A stretch of 64,000 nucleotides of DNA from Streptomyces luteogriseus (lineage in GTDB: Bacteria > Actinomycetota > Actinomycetes > Streptomycetales > Streptomycetaceae). The translations under genes were made by a program, and so were the position numbers. Below, piece after piece: positions 43,764 through 52,699 of the stretch (within the stretch, counting starts at the first letter, position 1; every line of letters starts with the position of its first letter). A model generated the notes under the pieces. The model searched no databases. It had not been told where the DNA came from and was given only the letters and a program-made list of their open reading frames with translations. The stretch covers positions 1,364,001-1,428,000 of the forward strand of contig NZ_JACHMS010000001.1 of NCBI RefSeq assembly GCF_014205055.1. Reading direction: 5' to 3'.

Positions 43764-44225
43764 TCAGCGACCGGAGGTGGGGGTACCGGCGGCCGATGCT
43801 CCGGAGCCGCTGAGCACCAGTTCCTTCGCCCTGCGGAACTCCTCGTCCGTGATGTCGCCGCGGGTACGGATCTCGGACAGCCTGGCGAGCTCGTCGACGC
43901 TGCTGGGCCGGTCCTCGCCGCCCCGGGCGGTCTCCCTGACGTAGCTGTCGAAGGCGTGCTGCTGGGCGCGGGCCCGGTCCGTCTCCCGGCGGCCCATGTT
44001 CCGGCCGCGGGCGAGGACGTAGACGAACACGCCCAGGAAGGGCAGCAGGACGCAGAAGGCCAGCCAGCCGGCCTTGGCCCCGCCGCTCAGGGAATCGTCG
44101 CGGAAGATGTCGAGGACCACCCGGAAGAGCAGGACGAACCACATGATCCACAGAAAGAACCACAGCATCGACCAGAAGGCGCTCAGCAGCGGAAAGTCGT
44201 ACGCCAGGTAGTTCTGCGCGCTCAT
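43764..44225 (-). CDS. PLDc_N/SHOCT-domain membrane protein
   Basis: 153-residue protein. Two N-terminal hydrophobic helices (about 13-38 and 53-72, WSMLWFFLWIMWFVLLFRVV and WLAFCVLLPFLGVFVYV) resemble the phospholipase D N-terminal membrane module, without any HKD catalytic domain. The C-terminal about 35 residues form a SHOCT motif (VDELARLSEIRTRGDITDEEF-RRAKELVL), a short helical domain thought to mediate oligomerisation. ATG 44225 with GGAGGAC upstream. Divergent from the ion channel gene. No function assigned. Confidence 0.82.
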   Translation of the reverse strand: MSAQNYLAYDFPLLSAFWSMLWFFLWIMWFVLLFRVVLDIFRDDSLSGGAKAGWLAFCVLLPFLGVFVYVLARGRNMGRRETDRARAQQHAFDSYVRETARGGEDRPSSVDELARLSEIRTRGDITDEEFRRAKELVLSGSGASAAGTPTSGR

Positions 44226-44411
44226 GTCAGTCCTCCGTCCCGGGGGCACCCCCGGCAGTCGTCCCCGTCGACACCACCCTGCCCGGGGCAGGAGCCGGGC
44301 TGCCTCACCCGTGGCGGGTGATCCGTGCGAGGCGCCCGGACGCTGAGGTGGTAGGGCAGGCGTTGTGGGGCGCTCCGGCACCGGGGCGGGACCGAGACCG
44401 GAAGACACGCG

Positions 44412-44990
44412 ATGGACGATCCAGCTGAGGTTCCCGACCGGCGGCGGCCGAGGCGTCGCCGACGGGCGGCGGTCACGGCCCTCGTACGCGCCGCGCTCAT
44501 CGCGGCCGGGCTCGTCACGGTCTACTACGTGCTGCCCTTGGACGGGCGCGGCACGAGCGGCGATTCGGTGCTGCTGGCCTGTGGTCTGCTGCTGGTGATC
44601 GTGGTCTTCTGGTGGGAGGTGCGGGCCATCGTGACCTCGCCCTACCCCCGGCTGAAGGCCGTCGAGGCCCTGGCCACGACGCTGGCGCTGTTCCTGCTGC
44701 TCTTCGCGGGCGCCTACTTCCTGCTGGAGCACACGACCCCGGGCTCGTTCAGCGAGCCGTTGACCAAGACGGACTCCCTGTACTTCACGCTCACCACATT
44801 CAGCACCGTCGGCTACGGCGACATCACGGCCCGCTCCCAGACCGGGCGAGTGCTGACGATGATTCAGATGGCGGGCGGGCTGCTGCTGGTGGGCGTGGCG
44901 GCACGGATCCTCGCCGGCGCGGTGCAGACGGGGCTGCGCCGGCAGGGCCGGGAGCCCTCGGACGACTTCCCCTCGCGGCCGGAGCGCTGA
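44412..44990 (+). CDS. Potassium channel family protein (2TM pore with two extra N-terminal helices)
   Basis: 192-residue channel. Helices at about 24-42 and 53-70 precede the pore unit 86-106, pore loop and 147-170. The selectivity filter TVGYGD (132-137) in TFSTVGYGDITA is the potassium channel signature. No cytoplasmic RCK domain is present; the tail is only about 20 polar residues, and the N-terminus is very basic (RRRPRRRRR). Probably a tetrameric potassium leak or stress channel. The stop is 3 bp before the DUF2252 gene, so the pair forms an operon. Confidence 0.9.
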   Translation: MDDPAEVPDRRRPRRRRRAAVTALVRAALIAAGLVTVYYVLPLDGRGTSGDSVLLACGLLLVIVVFWWEVRAIVTSPYPRLKAVEALATTLALFLLLFAGAYFLLEHTTPGSFSEPLTKTDSLYFTLTTFSTVGYGDITARSQTGRVLTMIQMAGGLLLVGVAARILAGAVQTGLRRQGREPSDDFPSRPER

Positions 44991-44993
44991 ACC

Positions 44994-46403
44994 ATGACCG
45001 TACCGAGTCCCTTCACCACCTTCATGTCACCGGCCGAGCGGGCCGCCGCGGGCCGGAACGCCCGGCGGCGGGTGCCGCGTTCCTCGCACGCCGGGTTCGA
45101 GGCCGGGCCCGACCGGTTCGACCCCGTCGAGGTGCTGGAGCGCCAGTCCGCCACCCGGGTAACGGAGTTGGTGCCGATCCGCTACGGCCGCATGCTCGAG
45201 TCCCCGTTCCGCTTCTACCGGGGCGCGGCGGCGATCATGGCCGAGGACCTCGGGGCCCACTCGGACACCGGCCTGCGGGTGCAGCTGTGTGGGGACGCCC
45301 ATCTGCTGAACTTCCGGCTGCTGGCCTCGCCGGAGCGCCATCTGGTCTTCGACATCAACGACTTCGACGAGACGCTGGCCGGGCCGTTCGAGTGGGACGT
45401 CAAACGGCTGGCGGCCAGCTTCGCCATCGCGGGCCGCGCCAACGACTTCTCGGCGGCGGAGCAGAACAGCGCGGTGGAGACGTGCGTGAAGGCCTACCGG
45501 CGGCGGATGCGGGACTTCGCCGGGATGCGCACCCTGGACATCTGGTACGCCCAGGACGACGCCGACCACGTGCGGGAGCTGATGGCCGCGTCGATGTCCA
45601 AGGAGGCCCGGCGCCGCACCGCGAAGGCCACGGCGAAGGCCCGGACCCGCACCCACATGCAGGCCTACGAGAAGCTCACCCGGGACACGGCCGTGGGGCG
45701 GCGGATCACGCCGGACCCGCCGCTGATCACCCCGCTGCGGGACCTGCTGGAGGACGACTCGGCGCACTTCCGGGAGAAGGAGCTGCGGGCCGTTCTGGAG
45801 GGCTACGCCAGGACGCTGTCGTACGAGCGACGACACCTGCTGCGCCGCTACCGCCTGGTGGACATCGCCCGCAAGGTGGTGGGGGTCGGCAGTGTCGGCA
45901 CCCGCTGCTGGATCGTGCTGCTGCTCGGCCGGGACGACGACGATCCGCTGCTGCTCCAGGCCAAGGAGGCGCAGGAGTCGGTGCTCGCCGCCCATTGCGG
46001 CGGCGACCGCTACGACAACCAGGGGCGGCGCGTGGTGTCGGGGCAGCGGCTGATCCAGACGACCAGCGACATCCTGCTGGGCTGGACGCACGCGGTGGGC
46101 CTCGACGGGCACGAGCGGGACTTCTACGTACGCCAGCTGCGGGACTGGAAGGGCATCGCCCAGCCGGAGACCATGGACCCCGGCCTGCTCCGGCTGTTCG
46201 GACAGCTGTGCGGGGCGAGCCTGGCGCGGGCCCACGCCCGTTCCGGCGATCCCGTCGCCATCGCGGCCTACCTGGGCGGCGGCGACCGCTTCGACCGGGC
46301 ACTCACCGTGTTCGCCCAGGCGTACGCCGACCAGAACGAGCGGGATTTCGAGGCGCTGGGCGCGGCGGCCCGCTCGGGCCGGATCCACACGGCGACGGAG
46401 TGA
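44994..46403 (+). CDS. DUF2252 protein with kinase-like signature
   Basis: 469-residue DUF2252 family protein. Characteristic segments are MLESPFRFYRGAA, VQLCGDAHLLNF, LVFDINDFDETLAGPFEWDVKRLAAS and TRCWIVLLLGRDDDDPL. The pair G-D-A-H-x2-N followed by F-D-I-N-D-F-D-E resembles the catalytic HGDxxxxN and IDxxD loops of aminoglycoside-phosphotransferase-like kinases, so a phosphotransfer role is possible but unproven. It starts 3 bp after the potassium channel gene. No membrane segment or signal peptide. About 46 residues from the start there is a basic linker (RNARRRVPRSS). Confidence 0.85.
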   Translation: MTVPSPFTTFMSPAERAAAGRNARRRVPRSSHAGFEAGPDRFDPVEVLERQSATRVTELVPIRYGRMLESPFRFYRGAAAIMAEDLGAHSDTGLRVQLCGDAHLLNFRLLASPERHLVFDINDFDETLAGPFEWDVKRLAASFAIAGRANDFSAAEQNSAVETCVKAYRRRMRDFAGMRTLDIWYAQDDADHVRELMAASMSKEARRRTAKATAKARTRTHMQAYEKLTRDTAVGRRITPDPPLITPLRDLLEDDSAHFREKELRAVLEGYARTLSYERRHLLRRYRLVDIARKVVGVGSVGTRCWIVLLLGRDDDDPLLLQAKEAQESVLAAHCGGDRYDNQGRRVVSGQRLIQTTSDILLGWTHAVGLDGHERDFYVRQLRDWKGIAQPETMDPGLLRLFGQLCGASLARAHARSGDPVAIAAYLGGGDRFDRALTVFAQAYADQNERDFEALGAAARSGRIHTATE

Positions 46404-46743
46404 TCGCCCGGGTCGCCGGGACCGGCGAGGCGGGTCGGCGTCCGCCGCCGTTCCACGCGGGCCGCCTCCGCAGGGCAGCCGCCACCGCCCGCCGACGGCA
46501 CTCCGGCGGCGCGCGGCGCCGGCACGAGACGCGCCCCGTTGTCTGCCGTCCGTTCCACCACGAGCGGCGCTCACTCCGCTCCGGGTCTACAGCGTTCACC
46601 CAGCCCCGCACGCCCGGCCCGGGTCCGTAACCACCCGCGGCGGGCGATGCGTGCAGGGCGCGAGGGAGGTTCGCTGGGTCCACGCACACCACCTACGGAG
46701 CCGCGCGGCCCGGCCGGGTCGGCTCGGAACAGGGGTATCGGTC
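46404..46743 (+). other. 340-bp intergenic region before the glutamine amidotransferase
   Basis: Very GC-rich without an ORF I can support. The only signal is GGGTAT (46733-46738) five bases before the ATG at 46744, which matches the -10 of stress sigma-B-type Streptomyces promoters and would give a leaderless mRNA; a GGGT at 46716 is 13 bp upstream, slightly short of the usual spacing. Confidence 0.3.
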
Positions 46744-47577
46744 ATGTGCCGCTGGCTCGCCTACTCGGGCACTCCCGTGATCCTCGACGACGTCCTCTAC
46801 CGCCCGGAGCACTCGCTGATCGACCAGAGCCTGCACGCGAGGATGGGGGTCGAGACCACCAACGGCGACGGCTTCGGCGTCGGCTGGTACGCGTGGCATC
46901 TGCGCACCCCCGCCGTCATCCGCGACACCGGACCGGCCTGGAGCAACCGCAACCTGCGGGAGATCGCCGACCACGTCCGCTCGCCGCTGTTCTTCGCGCA
47001 TGTGCGCGCCTCGACCGGCTCGGCCGTGCAGCAGACGAACTGCCATCCGTTCCGTCACGGGCGGTGGATGTGGATGCACAACGGAGCGATCGACGGGTTC
47101 CGCGAACTCCGCCGGGATCTCATGCTGGCCGTGGAGCCGGAGCTGTTCCCGTCGATGGAGGGCACGACGGACTCGGAGGTGATGTTCCACGTGGCGCTCA
47201 CCTTCGGGCTGGACGGCGATCCGCCGGGTGCGGTGGCCCGGATGACGGGGCTCATCGAGCGCCTCGGCCGCGAGCACGGGGTACCGCAGCCGCTCCAGAT
47301 GACGGTCGCGGTGACCGACGGGGAGCGGGTGTGGTTCTTCCGCTACTCCAGCGCGGGGAAGTCACGGTCGCTGTACTACAGCAGCCGGGTGGAGGACGTG
47401 CGGGCCCTCCACCCCGACCTGGGGTTCCTGAACCATGTCTCCGACGAGACACGGCTGGTCGTGTCGGAGCCGCTGGGCGATCTCCCCGGGGTGTGGAACG
47501 CCGTGCCGGAGAGCACCTACGGGGTCGTCCAGCCCGGCCGGGACCTGCTGCAGCACTTCGATCCGGAGCCGGTCTGA
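46744..47577 (+). CDS. Class II glutamine amidotransferase (YafJ/EgtC-like)
   Basis: 277-residue Ntn-hydrolase. After removal of Met1 the nucleophile is Cys2 of MCRWLAYSG, the usual start of stand-alone class II amidotransferases. Further motifs are NGDGFGVGWY, FAHVRAST, HPFRHGRWMWMHNGAI and TTDSEVMFH. Members split glutamine or gamma-glutamyl amides; EgtC of ergothioneine synthesis is one relative, but no egt genes lie nearby, so the substrate is open. AGGGG precedes ATG 46744, but a leaderless start is equally possible. Convergent with the macro-domain gene (18 bp gap). Confidence 0.9.
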   Translation: MCRWLAYSGTPVILDDVLYRPEHSLIDQSLHARMGVETTNGDGFGVGWYAWHLRTPAVIRDTGPAWSNRNLREIADHVRSPLFFAHVRASTGSAVQQTNCHPFRHGRWMWMHNGAIDGFRELRRDLMLAVEPELFPSMEGTTDSEVMFHVALTFGLDGDPPGAVARMTGLIERLGREHGVPQPLQMTVAVTDGERVWFFRYSSAGKSRSLYYSSRVEDVRALHPDLGFLNHVSDETRLVVSEPLGDLPGVWNAVPESTYGVVQPGRDLLQHFDPEPV

Positions 47578-47595
47578 GCCCTGCCGTGCCGTGAC

Positions 47596-48105
47596 TCAGC
47601 GCAGCTGCGCCGCGAACGCCTCGTAGGCCCGTTCGTCGAAGAGGACGAATCTGACCTCCTCGACCGTCGTGTCCGCCGCCCGTACCGTCTCGACGGCGAT
47701 GCGGGCACCGTCGTCCATCGGCCATCCGTAGACGCCGGTGGAGATCGCGGGGAACGCGACCGTGCGGGCGCCGAGCTCGCCGGCGACGCGGAGCGACTCG
47801 CGGTAGCAGGACGCGAGGAGGCCGGAGCGGTCCTCGGTCGCGCTGTACACCGGGCCGACGGTGTGGACGACCCAGCGGGCGTCCAGGTCGCCCGCGGTGG
47901 TGGCGACGGCCCGGCCCGTGGGCAGGCCCTTGCCGAGGTGCGCGCCGCGGAGCCGGCGGCAGTCCTCAAGGATCGCGGGTCCGCCGCGGCGGTGGATCGC
48001 CCCGTCGACCCCTCCCCCGCCCAGCAGTGAGGAGTTGGCCGCGTTGACGATCGCGTCGACGCTCTCGCGGGTGATGTCGCCCCGGACCAGTTCGATGGCG
48101 GTCAT
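47596..48105 (-). CDS. Macro-domain O-acetyl-ADP-ribose deacetylase-like protein
   Basis: 169-residue macro domain: [36 protein letters not shown] is the ADP-ribose-binding loop of the MacroD/YmdB type, with the catalytic Asn and Asp, and [21 protein letters not shown] is the second phosphate loop. It hydrolyses O-acetyl-ADP-ribose or removes mono-ADP-ribose from proteins. It overlaps the upstream oxidoreductase gene by 4 bp (ATGA), so is translationally coupled to it. Functionally it complements the sirtuin and ADP-ribosylglycohydrolase 14-16 kb away. Confidence 0.92.
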   Translation of the reverse strand: MTAIELVRGDITRESVDAIVNAANSSLLGGGGVDGAIHRRGGPAILEDCRRLRGAHLGKGLPTGRAVATTAGDLDARWVVHTVGPVYSATEDRSGLLASCYRESLRVAGELGARTVAFPAISTGVYGWPMDDGARIAVETVRAADTTVEEVRFVLFDERAYEAFAAQLR

Positions 48106-49511
48106 GTCTGCCTCAGCCGCTTCCAGACGGCCTTCGCCGCGTTGTGCCCCGACATGCCGTGCACTCCGGGGCCCGGCGGGGTCGCCGACGAGCAGATGAA
48201 GACGGCCGGGTGCGGGGTGTTGTAGGGGAACAGGGTGGCCCTGGGGCGCAGCAGCAGCTGGAGGCCGGAGGCGGCGCCGGAGGCGATGTCCCCGCCGACG
48301 TAGTTGGCGTTGCGGGCGGCGAGTTCGGGCGGGCCCGCCGTGGCCCGGGCCAGGACGCGGTCGCGGAACCCCGGGGCGAAACGCTCCAGTTGGCGCTCGA
48401 TGGTGTCGGTGAGGTCGCCGGTCCAGCCGTGCGGGACGTGCCCGTAGGCCCAGAAGACGTGCTTGCCCGCCGGGGCCCGGGTGGGGTCGACGACGCTCGG
48501 CTGGACCGTGATCAGGAACGGTTTGTCGGGGGCCCGGCCCTCCCGGGAGACCGCGCGCAGGGCCGCGCCGATCTCCGCGCTGCTCGCGCCGACCTGCACC
48601 GTGCCGGCGGCGCGGGCCTCCTTGGCGGTCCAGGGCACGGGGCCGTCCAGCGCGTAGTCGACCTTGAAGACGCCCGGCCCGTAGCGGTAGCCGTCGTAGT
48701 GGTTGCCGAAGCCGGCGATGCGGGCCAGGGCGGTGGGCGAGGTGTCGAAGACGTACGCCCGGGCCGGCGGCAGATCGTCGAGGCGCTTGACCTCGTAGTC
48801 GGTGTGGACGCTGCCGCCGAGGTCCCGCAGGTAGCCGGCGAGGGCGTCGGAGAGGGCCTGGGAGCCGCCGCGGGCGACGGGCCAGCCCCGGGCGTGCGCC
48901 GCGAGGGCGAAGACCAGGCCGATCGCGCCGGTGGCGAACCCGCCGAGCGGGGCCATGACATGGGCGACGAGCCCGGAGAACAGGGCCTTGGCCGGTGCGT
49001 CGCGGAAGCGGCGCATCAACAGCGTCGACGGGGGCAGCCCGGCCAGGCCGAAGCGGGCGAGGGTCACCGGGTCGCGTGGCAGCGCGGTCATCGGCAGGGA
49101 CATGAAGTCCCGGGCGAGGGTGTCCCACTTGGGCAGGAACGGCTCGATGAGCCTGCGGTAGGCGCCGGCGTCACGCGGGCCGAAGGAGGCGGCCGTCTCG
49201 CCGACCGTCCGGGCCAGGACGGCCGCCGTGCCGTCCGGGAAGGGATGCGCCATGGGCAGCTCGGCGTGCAGCCACTCCAGGCCGTACCGCTCGAGCGGCA
49301 GGGCGCGGAACGCCGGGGAGTTGATCGCGAGCGGGTGAGCCGCGGAGCACGGGTCGTGCCGGAAGCCGGGGAGGGTGAGCTCCTCGGTGCGGGCACCACC
49401 GCCCACGGTGCTCCGGGCCTCGAAGACGGCCACGGAGAAACCTCTGCGGGCCAGCTCCACGGCCGCGGTCAGTCCGTTCGGCCCCGCACCCACTACGACG
49501 GCATCGAGCAT
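48102..49511 (-). CDS. FAD-dependent oxidoreductase, CrtI/phytoene desaturase-like
   Basis: 469-residue flavoprotein. The dinucleotide fold is at the N-terminus, [22 protein letters not shown], followed by the glycine-rich [17 protein letters not shown]. The C-terminal FAD segment is [17 protein letters not shown]. The family includes carotenoid desaturases and vertebrate PYROXD2; no other carotenoid genes are present, so the substrate is uncertain. The ATG at 49511 with GAAGG eight bases upstream is preferred over GTG 49520. It overlaps the macro-domain gene, and a hairpin separates it from the phosphatase gene upstream. Confidence 0.87.
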   Translation of the reverse strand: MLDAVVVGAGPNGLTAAVELARRGFSVAVFEARSTVGGGARTEELTLPGFRHDPCSAAHPLAINSPAFRALPLERYGLEWLHAELPMAHPFPDGTAAVLARTVGETAASFGPRDAGAYRRLIEPFLPKWDTLARDFMSLPMTALPRDPVTLARFGLAGLPPSTLLMRRFRDAPAKALFSGLVAHVMAPLGGFATGAIGLVFALAAHARGWPVARGGSQALSDALAGYLRDLGGSVHTDYEVKRLDDLPPARAYVFDTSPTALARIAGFGNHYDGYRYGPGVFKVDYALDGPVPWTAKEARAAGTVQVGASSAEIGAALRAVSREGRAPDKPFLITVQPSVVDPTRAPAGKHVFWAYGHVPHGWTGDLTDTIERQLERFAPGFRDRVLARATAGPPELAARNANYVGGDIASGAASGLQLLLRPRATLFPYNTPHPAVFICSSATPPGPGVHGMSGHNAAKAVWKRLRQT

Positions 49512-49638
49512 CGACGGCACCTTCGGACCCCTTCGTCAGCCGACGGCCACTGGGGATCAGGATATGCCCGGAGACTGACAGTCACCGGCCGCCCGGGATA
49601 TCCGCTGCGGAAGGCCGCTCTCCAGCAGCCGGAACCCG

Positions 49639-49680
49639 GTTGCGTGCACACTGAGTCATCAAGTGTGTGCTTCACGCAAC
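49639..49680 (-). terminator. Long hairpin after the inositol-phosphatase family gene
   Basis: GTTGCGTG (49639-49646) pairs with CACGCAAC (49673-49680), and immediately inside CACACT (49647-49652) pairs with AGTGTG (49662-49667) over GAGTCATCA, with a 5-nt bulge on one side. It lies 12 bp past the minus-strand stop at 49693. Confidence 0.65.
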
Positions 49681-49692
49681 AGTCGCGCCCTG

Positions 49693-50538
49693 TCATGCCC
49701 CGCCCGACAGCAGGCCCACCACCCGGCGGGCCGTGGCCGCGTCTCGGGCGGCGGTGAAGGGAAGGGCATTGCCGCCCGCGATGTGGAACGGCTCCCCCGC
49801 GAGTGTCAGGTGGGCGCCGCCGGCCTCCTCGACCAGGAGCAGACCGGCCGCGTGGTCCCAGGCTGCCTCCCAGGAGAATGCGACGGCGTCCGACTCGCCC
49901 CGGGCGACGGCGAGGTACTCCAGACCGGCCGAGCCGCACGGGCGCGATGCCACCCCGTCGGCGCGCAGGCCGAGCAGGGCGTGCTTCTCCTCGTCCGTCG
50001 TGTAGTCGGGGTGGGAGGTGGCCACGCGCAGGTCCCGGCCGGGCTCCGGCACTCCCGCGAACAGCCGCTCCCCGTCGAGGTGGGCGCCCCTGCCCCGCTG
50101 GGCGGTGGCGAGCCGGTCCCGGGCGGGCGCGTACGTCCAGGACGCGAGCAGGGTGCCGCGGTGGGCCAGCGCGACCAGGGTGCAGAACCCTGCCTCGCCG
50201 CGCACGAACTGGCGCGTCCCGTCGACCGGGTCGACGATCCAGACCGGGGCGTCGCCGCCTATCGCCCCGTACGACGCGGGGTTGGCGTGCACCGCCTCCT
50301 CGCCGACCACGACCGAACCGGGCAGCAGGGTGGCCAGGGCCTCGGTCAGGTACAGCTCGGCCTTGCGGTCGGCGTCGGTCACCAGGTCGTGCGGGCCGCT
50401 CTTCTGGTCGACCTCGTGCGCCGCCAGCCGGCGCCAGCGGGGCATGATCTCGGTGGCGGCGGCCTTGCGGATCGCCTCTTCGACGTCGGAGGCGCGCTCT
50501 GCGAGAAACTCTTCGATGGTTTCGTTGGTGTCGATCAC
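49693..50538 (-). CDS. Inositol monophosphatase family phosphatase
   Basis: 281-residue magnesium/lithium-sensitive phosphatase fold. Metal-binding motifs are DLVTDADRKAE, VVGEEAVH, WIVDPVDGTRQF and the C-terminal WEAAWDHAAGLLLVEEAGG (W-D-x-A-A-G). Candidates are myo-inositol-1-phosphatase (inositol lipids and mycothiol), HisN histidinol-phosphatase or a PAP phosphatase; the motif spacing does not decide. GTG 50538 follows GGAGGA with no spacer, so the true start may differ slightly. A terminator-like hairpin ends the unit. Confidence 0.88.
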   Translation of the reverse strand: MIDTNETIEEFLAERASDVEEAIRKAAATEIMPRWRRLAAHEVDQKSGPHDLVTDADRKAELYLTEALATLLPGSVVVGEEAVHANPASYGAIGGDAPVWIVDPVDGTRQFVRGEAGFCTLVALAHRGTLLASWTYAPARDRLATAQRGRGAHLDGERLFAGVPEPGRDLRVATSHPDYTTDEEKHALLGLRADGVASRPCGSAGLEYLAVARGESDAVAFSWEAAWDHAAGLLLVEEAGGAHLTLAGEPFHIAGGNALPFTAARDAATARRVVGLLSGGA

Positions 50539-50640
50539 TCCTCCATGACAACACGTGCCACTGACAACGCCCGCCCGCCGGGTGCACTGCGGGTGGCATG
50601 GCGATGAACAGCGGCGCGGGGGATCACCGGCCCACCGCGT

Positions 50641-52467
50641 TCACCTGCCCACCGCGTACCCCTGCATCCCGCGCGGGTTCGCCGCCGCCGACAGCACGCC
50701 GGTCTCCGGGTCCCGGGCGACCGCGCACAGCCGGCCCTCCGACCAGGGGCCGCCCACGGTGACGTCGTGGCCGCGGCGCCGCAGTTCCCCGACGACGGCC
50801 GGGTCGGTGCGGGACTCCACGGTCACGCTGCCCGGGCGCATGCCACGCGGGTAGAAGGACCCGGGGAAGCTGTCGTTGTGCCAGTTCGGGGCGTCGATCG
50901 CGCCCTGGAGGTCGAGGCCGCCGCGCACGGGGGCGCGCAGGGCGACCGCGAGGAAGAAGTGCAGCTGCCACTGGTCCTGCTGGTCCCCGCCCGGGGTGCC
51001 GAACGCCATGACGGGCCTGCCGTCGCGCAGGGCGATCGAGGGCGTCAGGGTGGTGCGGGGGCGGCGGCCGGGGGTCAGTGAGTTGGGCAGGCCCTCCTCC
51101 AGCCAGGTCATCTGGAGCCGGGTGCCGAGCGGGAAGCCGAGTTCGGGCACGACCGGGTTGGACTGGAGCCAGCCGCCGCTGGGCGTGGCCGAGACCATGT
51201 TGCCCCAGCGGTCGACGACGTCGAGGTGGCAGGTGTCGCCGCGGGTGGTGCCGTCGGCCAGGATCTCCGGTTCGCCCGGCACGGGGGACGCCGGGCTCTT
51301 GGCGACGGTCGGCTCACCGACGCCCAGGGCGTCGTAACCCTCCTGGGCTGCGGCCGCCACGCGCGCGTGCGCGCACAGCCTCGGGGTGCGGCCGCCGGGG
51401 CTGCCGGGGCGCAGGTCGTGCTCGGCCCGCTCGCCGACGAGGGCGCGGCGGGCCGTGTTGTAGGCGTCGGACAGCAGGTCGCCCAAGGGGACGTGCGCGG
51501 CGTCGCCGTACCAGGCCTCTCGGTCGGCCATGGCGAGCTTGCAGTTCTCGACCAGGAGGTGGACGTAGTCGGCCGAGCCGTAGCGGGGCAGTTCGGGCGG
51601 GAGCAGGGCGAGTTGCTGGAGGAGGACCGGGCCCTGGCTCCAGGGGCCGGGTTTGCACACGGTCCAGCCGTTCCAGTCGTATGTCGCCGGTGTCTCGTAG
51701 GTGGCGGACCAGGTGGCGAGGTCGGCGGCCGTGAGGGTGCCGGTGTGGCGTTCTCCGCTGGTGTCCCTGGTGGGCCGCCCGGCCTGGCGGACGAGGGCGT
51801 CGGCGATGAACCCGGTGCGCCAGACCTCCCGGGCGGCCTCGATCCGCGCCTCCCTGCCGCCCGCGCCGGCGGTCTCGGCGAGCAGGCGCTTCCAGGTGGC
51901 GGCGAGTGCGGGGTTGGCGAAGAGTTCGCCGGGGCGCGGCGCCTTGCCGCCGGGCAGGTAGACGTCCGCCGACGAGGTCCACTCCGTCTCGAACAGCTCG
52001 CGCACGGTCTCGACGGTCTCGCCGACGCGCTCCACGGGCGCGTGTCCGTGCTCGGCGTAGCCGATGGCGTACCGCAGGACGTCGTCGAGGGAGCGGGTGC
52101 CGTGGTCGCGCAGGAGCAGCATCCAGGCGTCGAACGCGCCCGGTACGGCGGCGGCGAGCGGCCCGGTGCCGGGGACGAGGTCCAGGCCGAGGCCCCGGTA
52201 GTGCGTGACGGTCGCGCCGGCCGGGGCGACGCCCTGCCCACAGAGCACCCGCACCTCGCCGCCGGCCGGGGCGAGCAGGATCGGCACCTCGCCGGCCGGG
52301 CCGTTGAGGTGCGGCTCGACGACGTGCAGCACGAAGGCGCCCGCCACGGCCGCGTCGTAGGCGTTGCCGCCGCTCTCCAGGACGGCCATCGCCGACTGCG
52401 AGGCGAGCCAGTGGGTGGAGGAGACCATGCCGAAGGTGCCCTGGAGGGTCGGGCGGGTAGTGAACAT
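50641..52467 (-). CDS. Gamma-glutamyltransferase family Ntn-hydrolase
   Basis: 608-residue GGT-like enzyme that is expected to self-cleave into two subunits. The predicted new N-terminus is Thr412 in TTRGDTCHLDVVDRWGNMV, followed by the SATPSGGW loop. The N-terminal half shows STHWLASQSAMAVLESGGNAYDAA and GPAGEVPILLAP, and the C-terminal half GRRPRTTLTPSIALRDGRP and FGTPGGDQQDQW. There is no signal peptide, so a cytoplasmic role in glutathione-like or gamma-glutamyl compound breakdown (or a cephalosporin-acylase-like activity) is likely. ATG 52467 with AGAGG upstream. Confidence 0.9.
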   Translation of the reverse strand: MFTTRPTLQGTFGMVSSTHWLASQSAMAVLESGGNAYDAAVAGAFVLHVVEPHLNGPAGEVPILLAPAGGEVRVLCGQGVAPAGATVTHYRGLGLDLVPGTGPLAAAVPGAFDAWMLLLRDHGTRSLDDVLRYAIGYAEHGHAPVERVGETVETVRELFETEWTSSADVYLPGGKAPRPGELFANPALAATWKRLLAETAGAGGREARIEAAREVWRTGFIADALVRQAGRPTRDTSGERHTGTLTAADLATWSATYETPATYDWNGWTVCKPGPWSQGPVLLQQLALLPPELPRYGSADYVHLLVENCKLAMADREAWYGDAAHVPLGDLLSDAYNTARRALVGERAEHDLRPGSPGGRTPRLCAHARVAAAAQEGYDALGVGEPTVAKSPASPVPGEPEILADGTTRGDTCHLDVVDRWGNMVSATPSGGWLQSNPVVPELGFPLGTRLQMTWLEEGLPNSLTPGRRPRTTLTPSIALRDGRPVMAFGTPGGDQQDQWQLHFFLAVALRAPVRGGLDLQGAIDAPNWHNDSFPGSFYPRGMRPGSVTVESRTDPAVVGELRRRGHDVTVGGPWSEGRLCAVARDPETGVLSAAANPRGMQGYAVGR

Positions 52468-52699
52468 AGAGCCTCTCACCTCGCTGTTTACGCATACCGG
52501 CCCGGACGGTGGGCACTGAGGACGGGTGCTGGGGAGAATCTGGGGAGTTTGCGCCAGGGACCTCCTCCTCCCGCTCCCCCAGAAGGCTATCGATCGCCCT
52601 GGGATGGACGGAAGAGAAGCTTTTACCAACGATGAGGCAACCAGGAGGCAATGCGGGGTCTCTGAAGTCTCGCGTCCCGCGACCGATTGGAGACACGAG

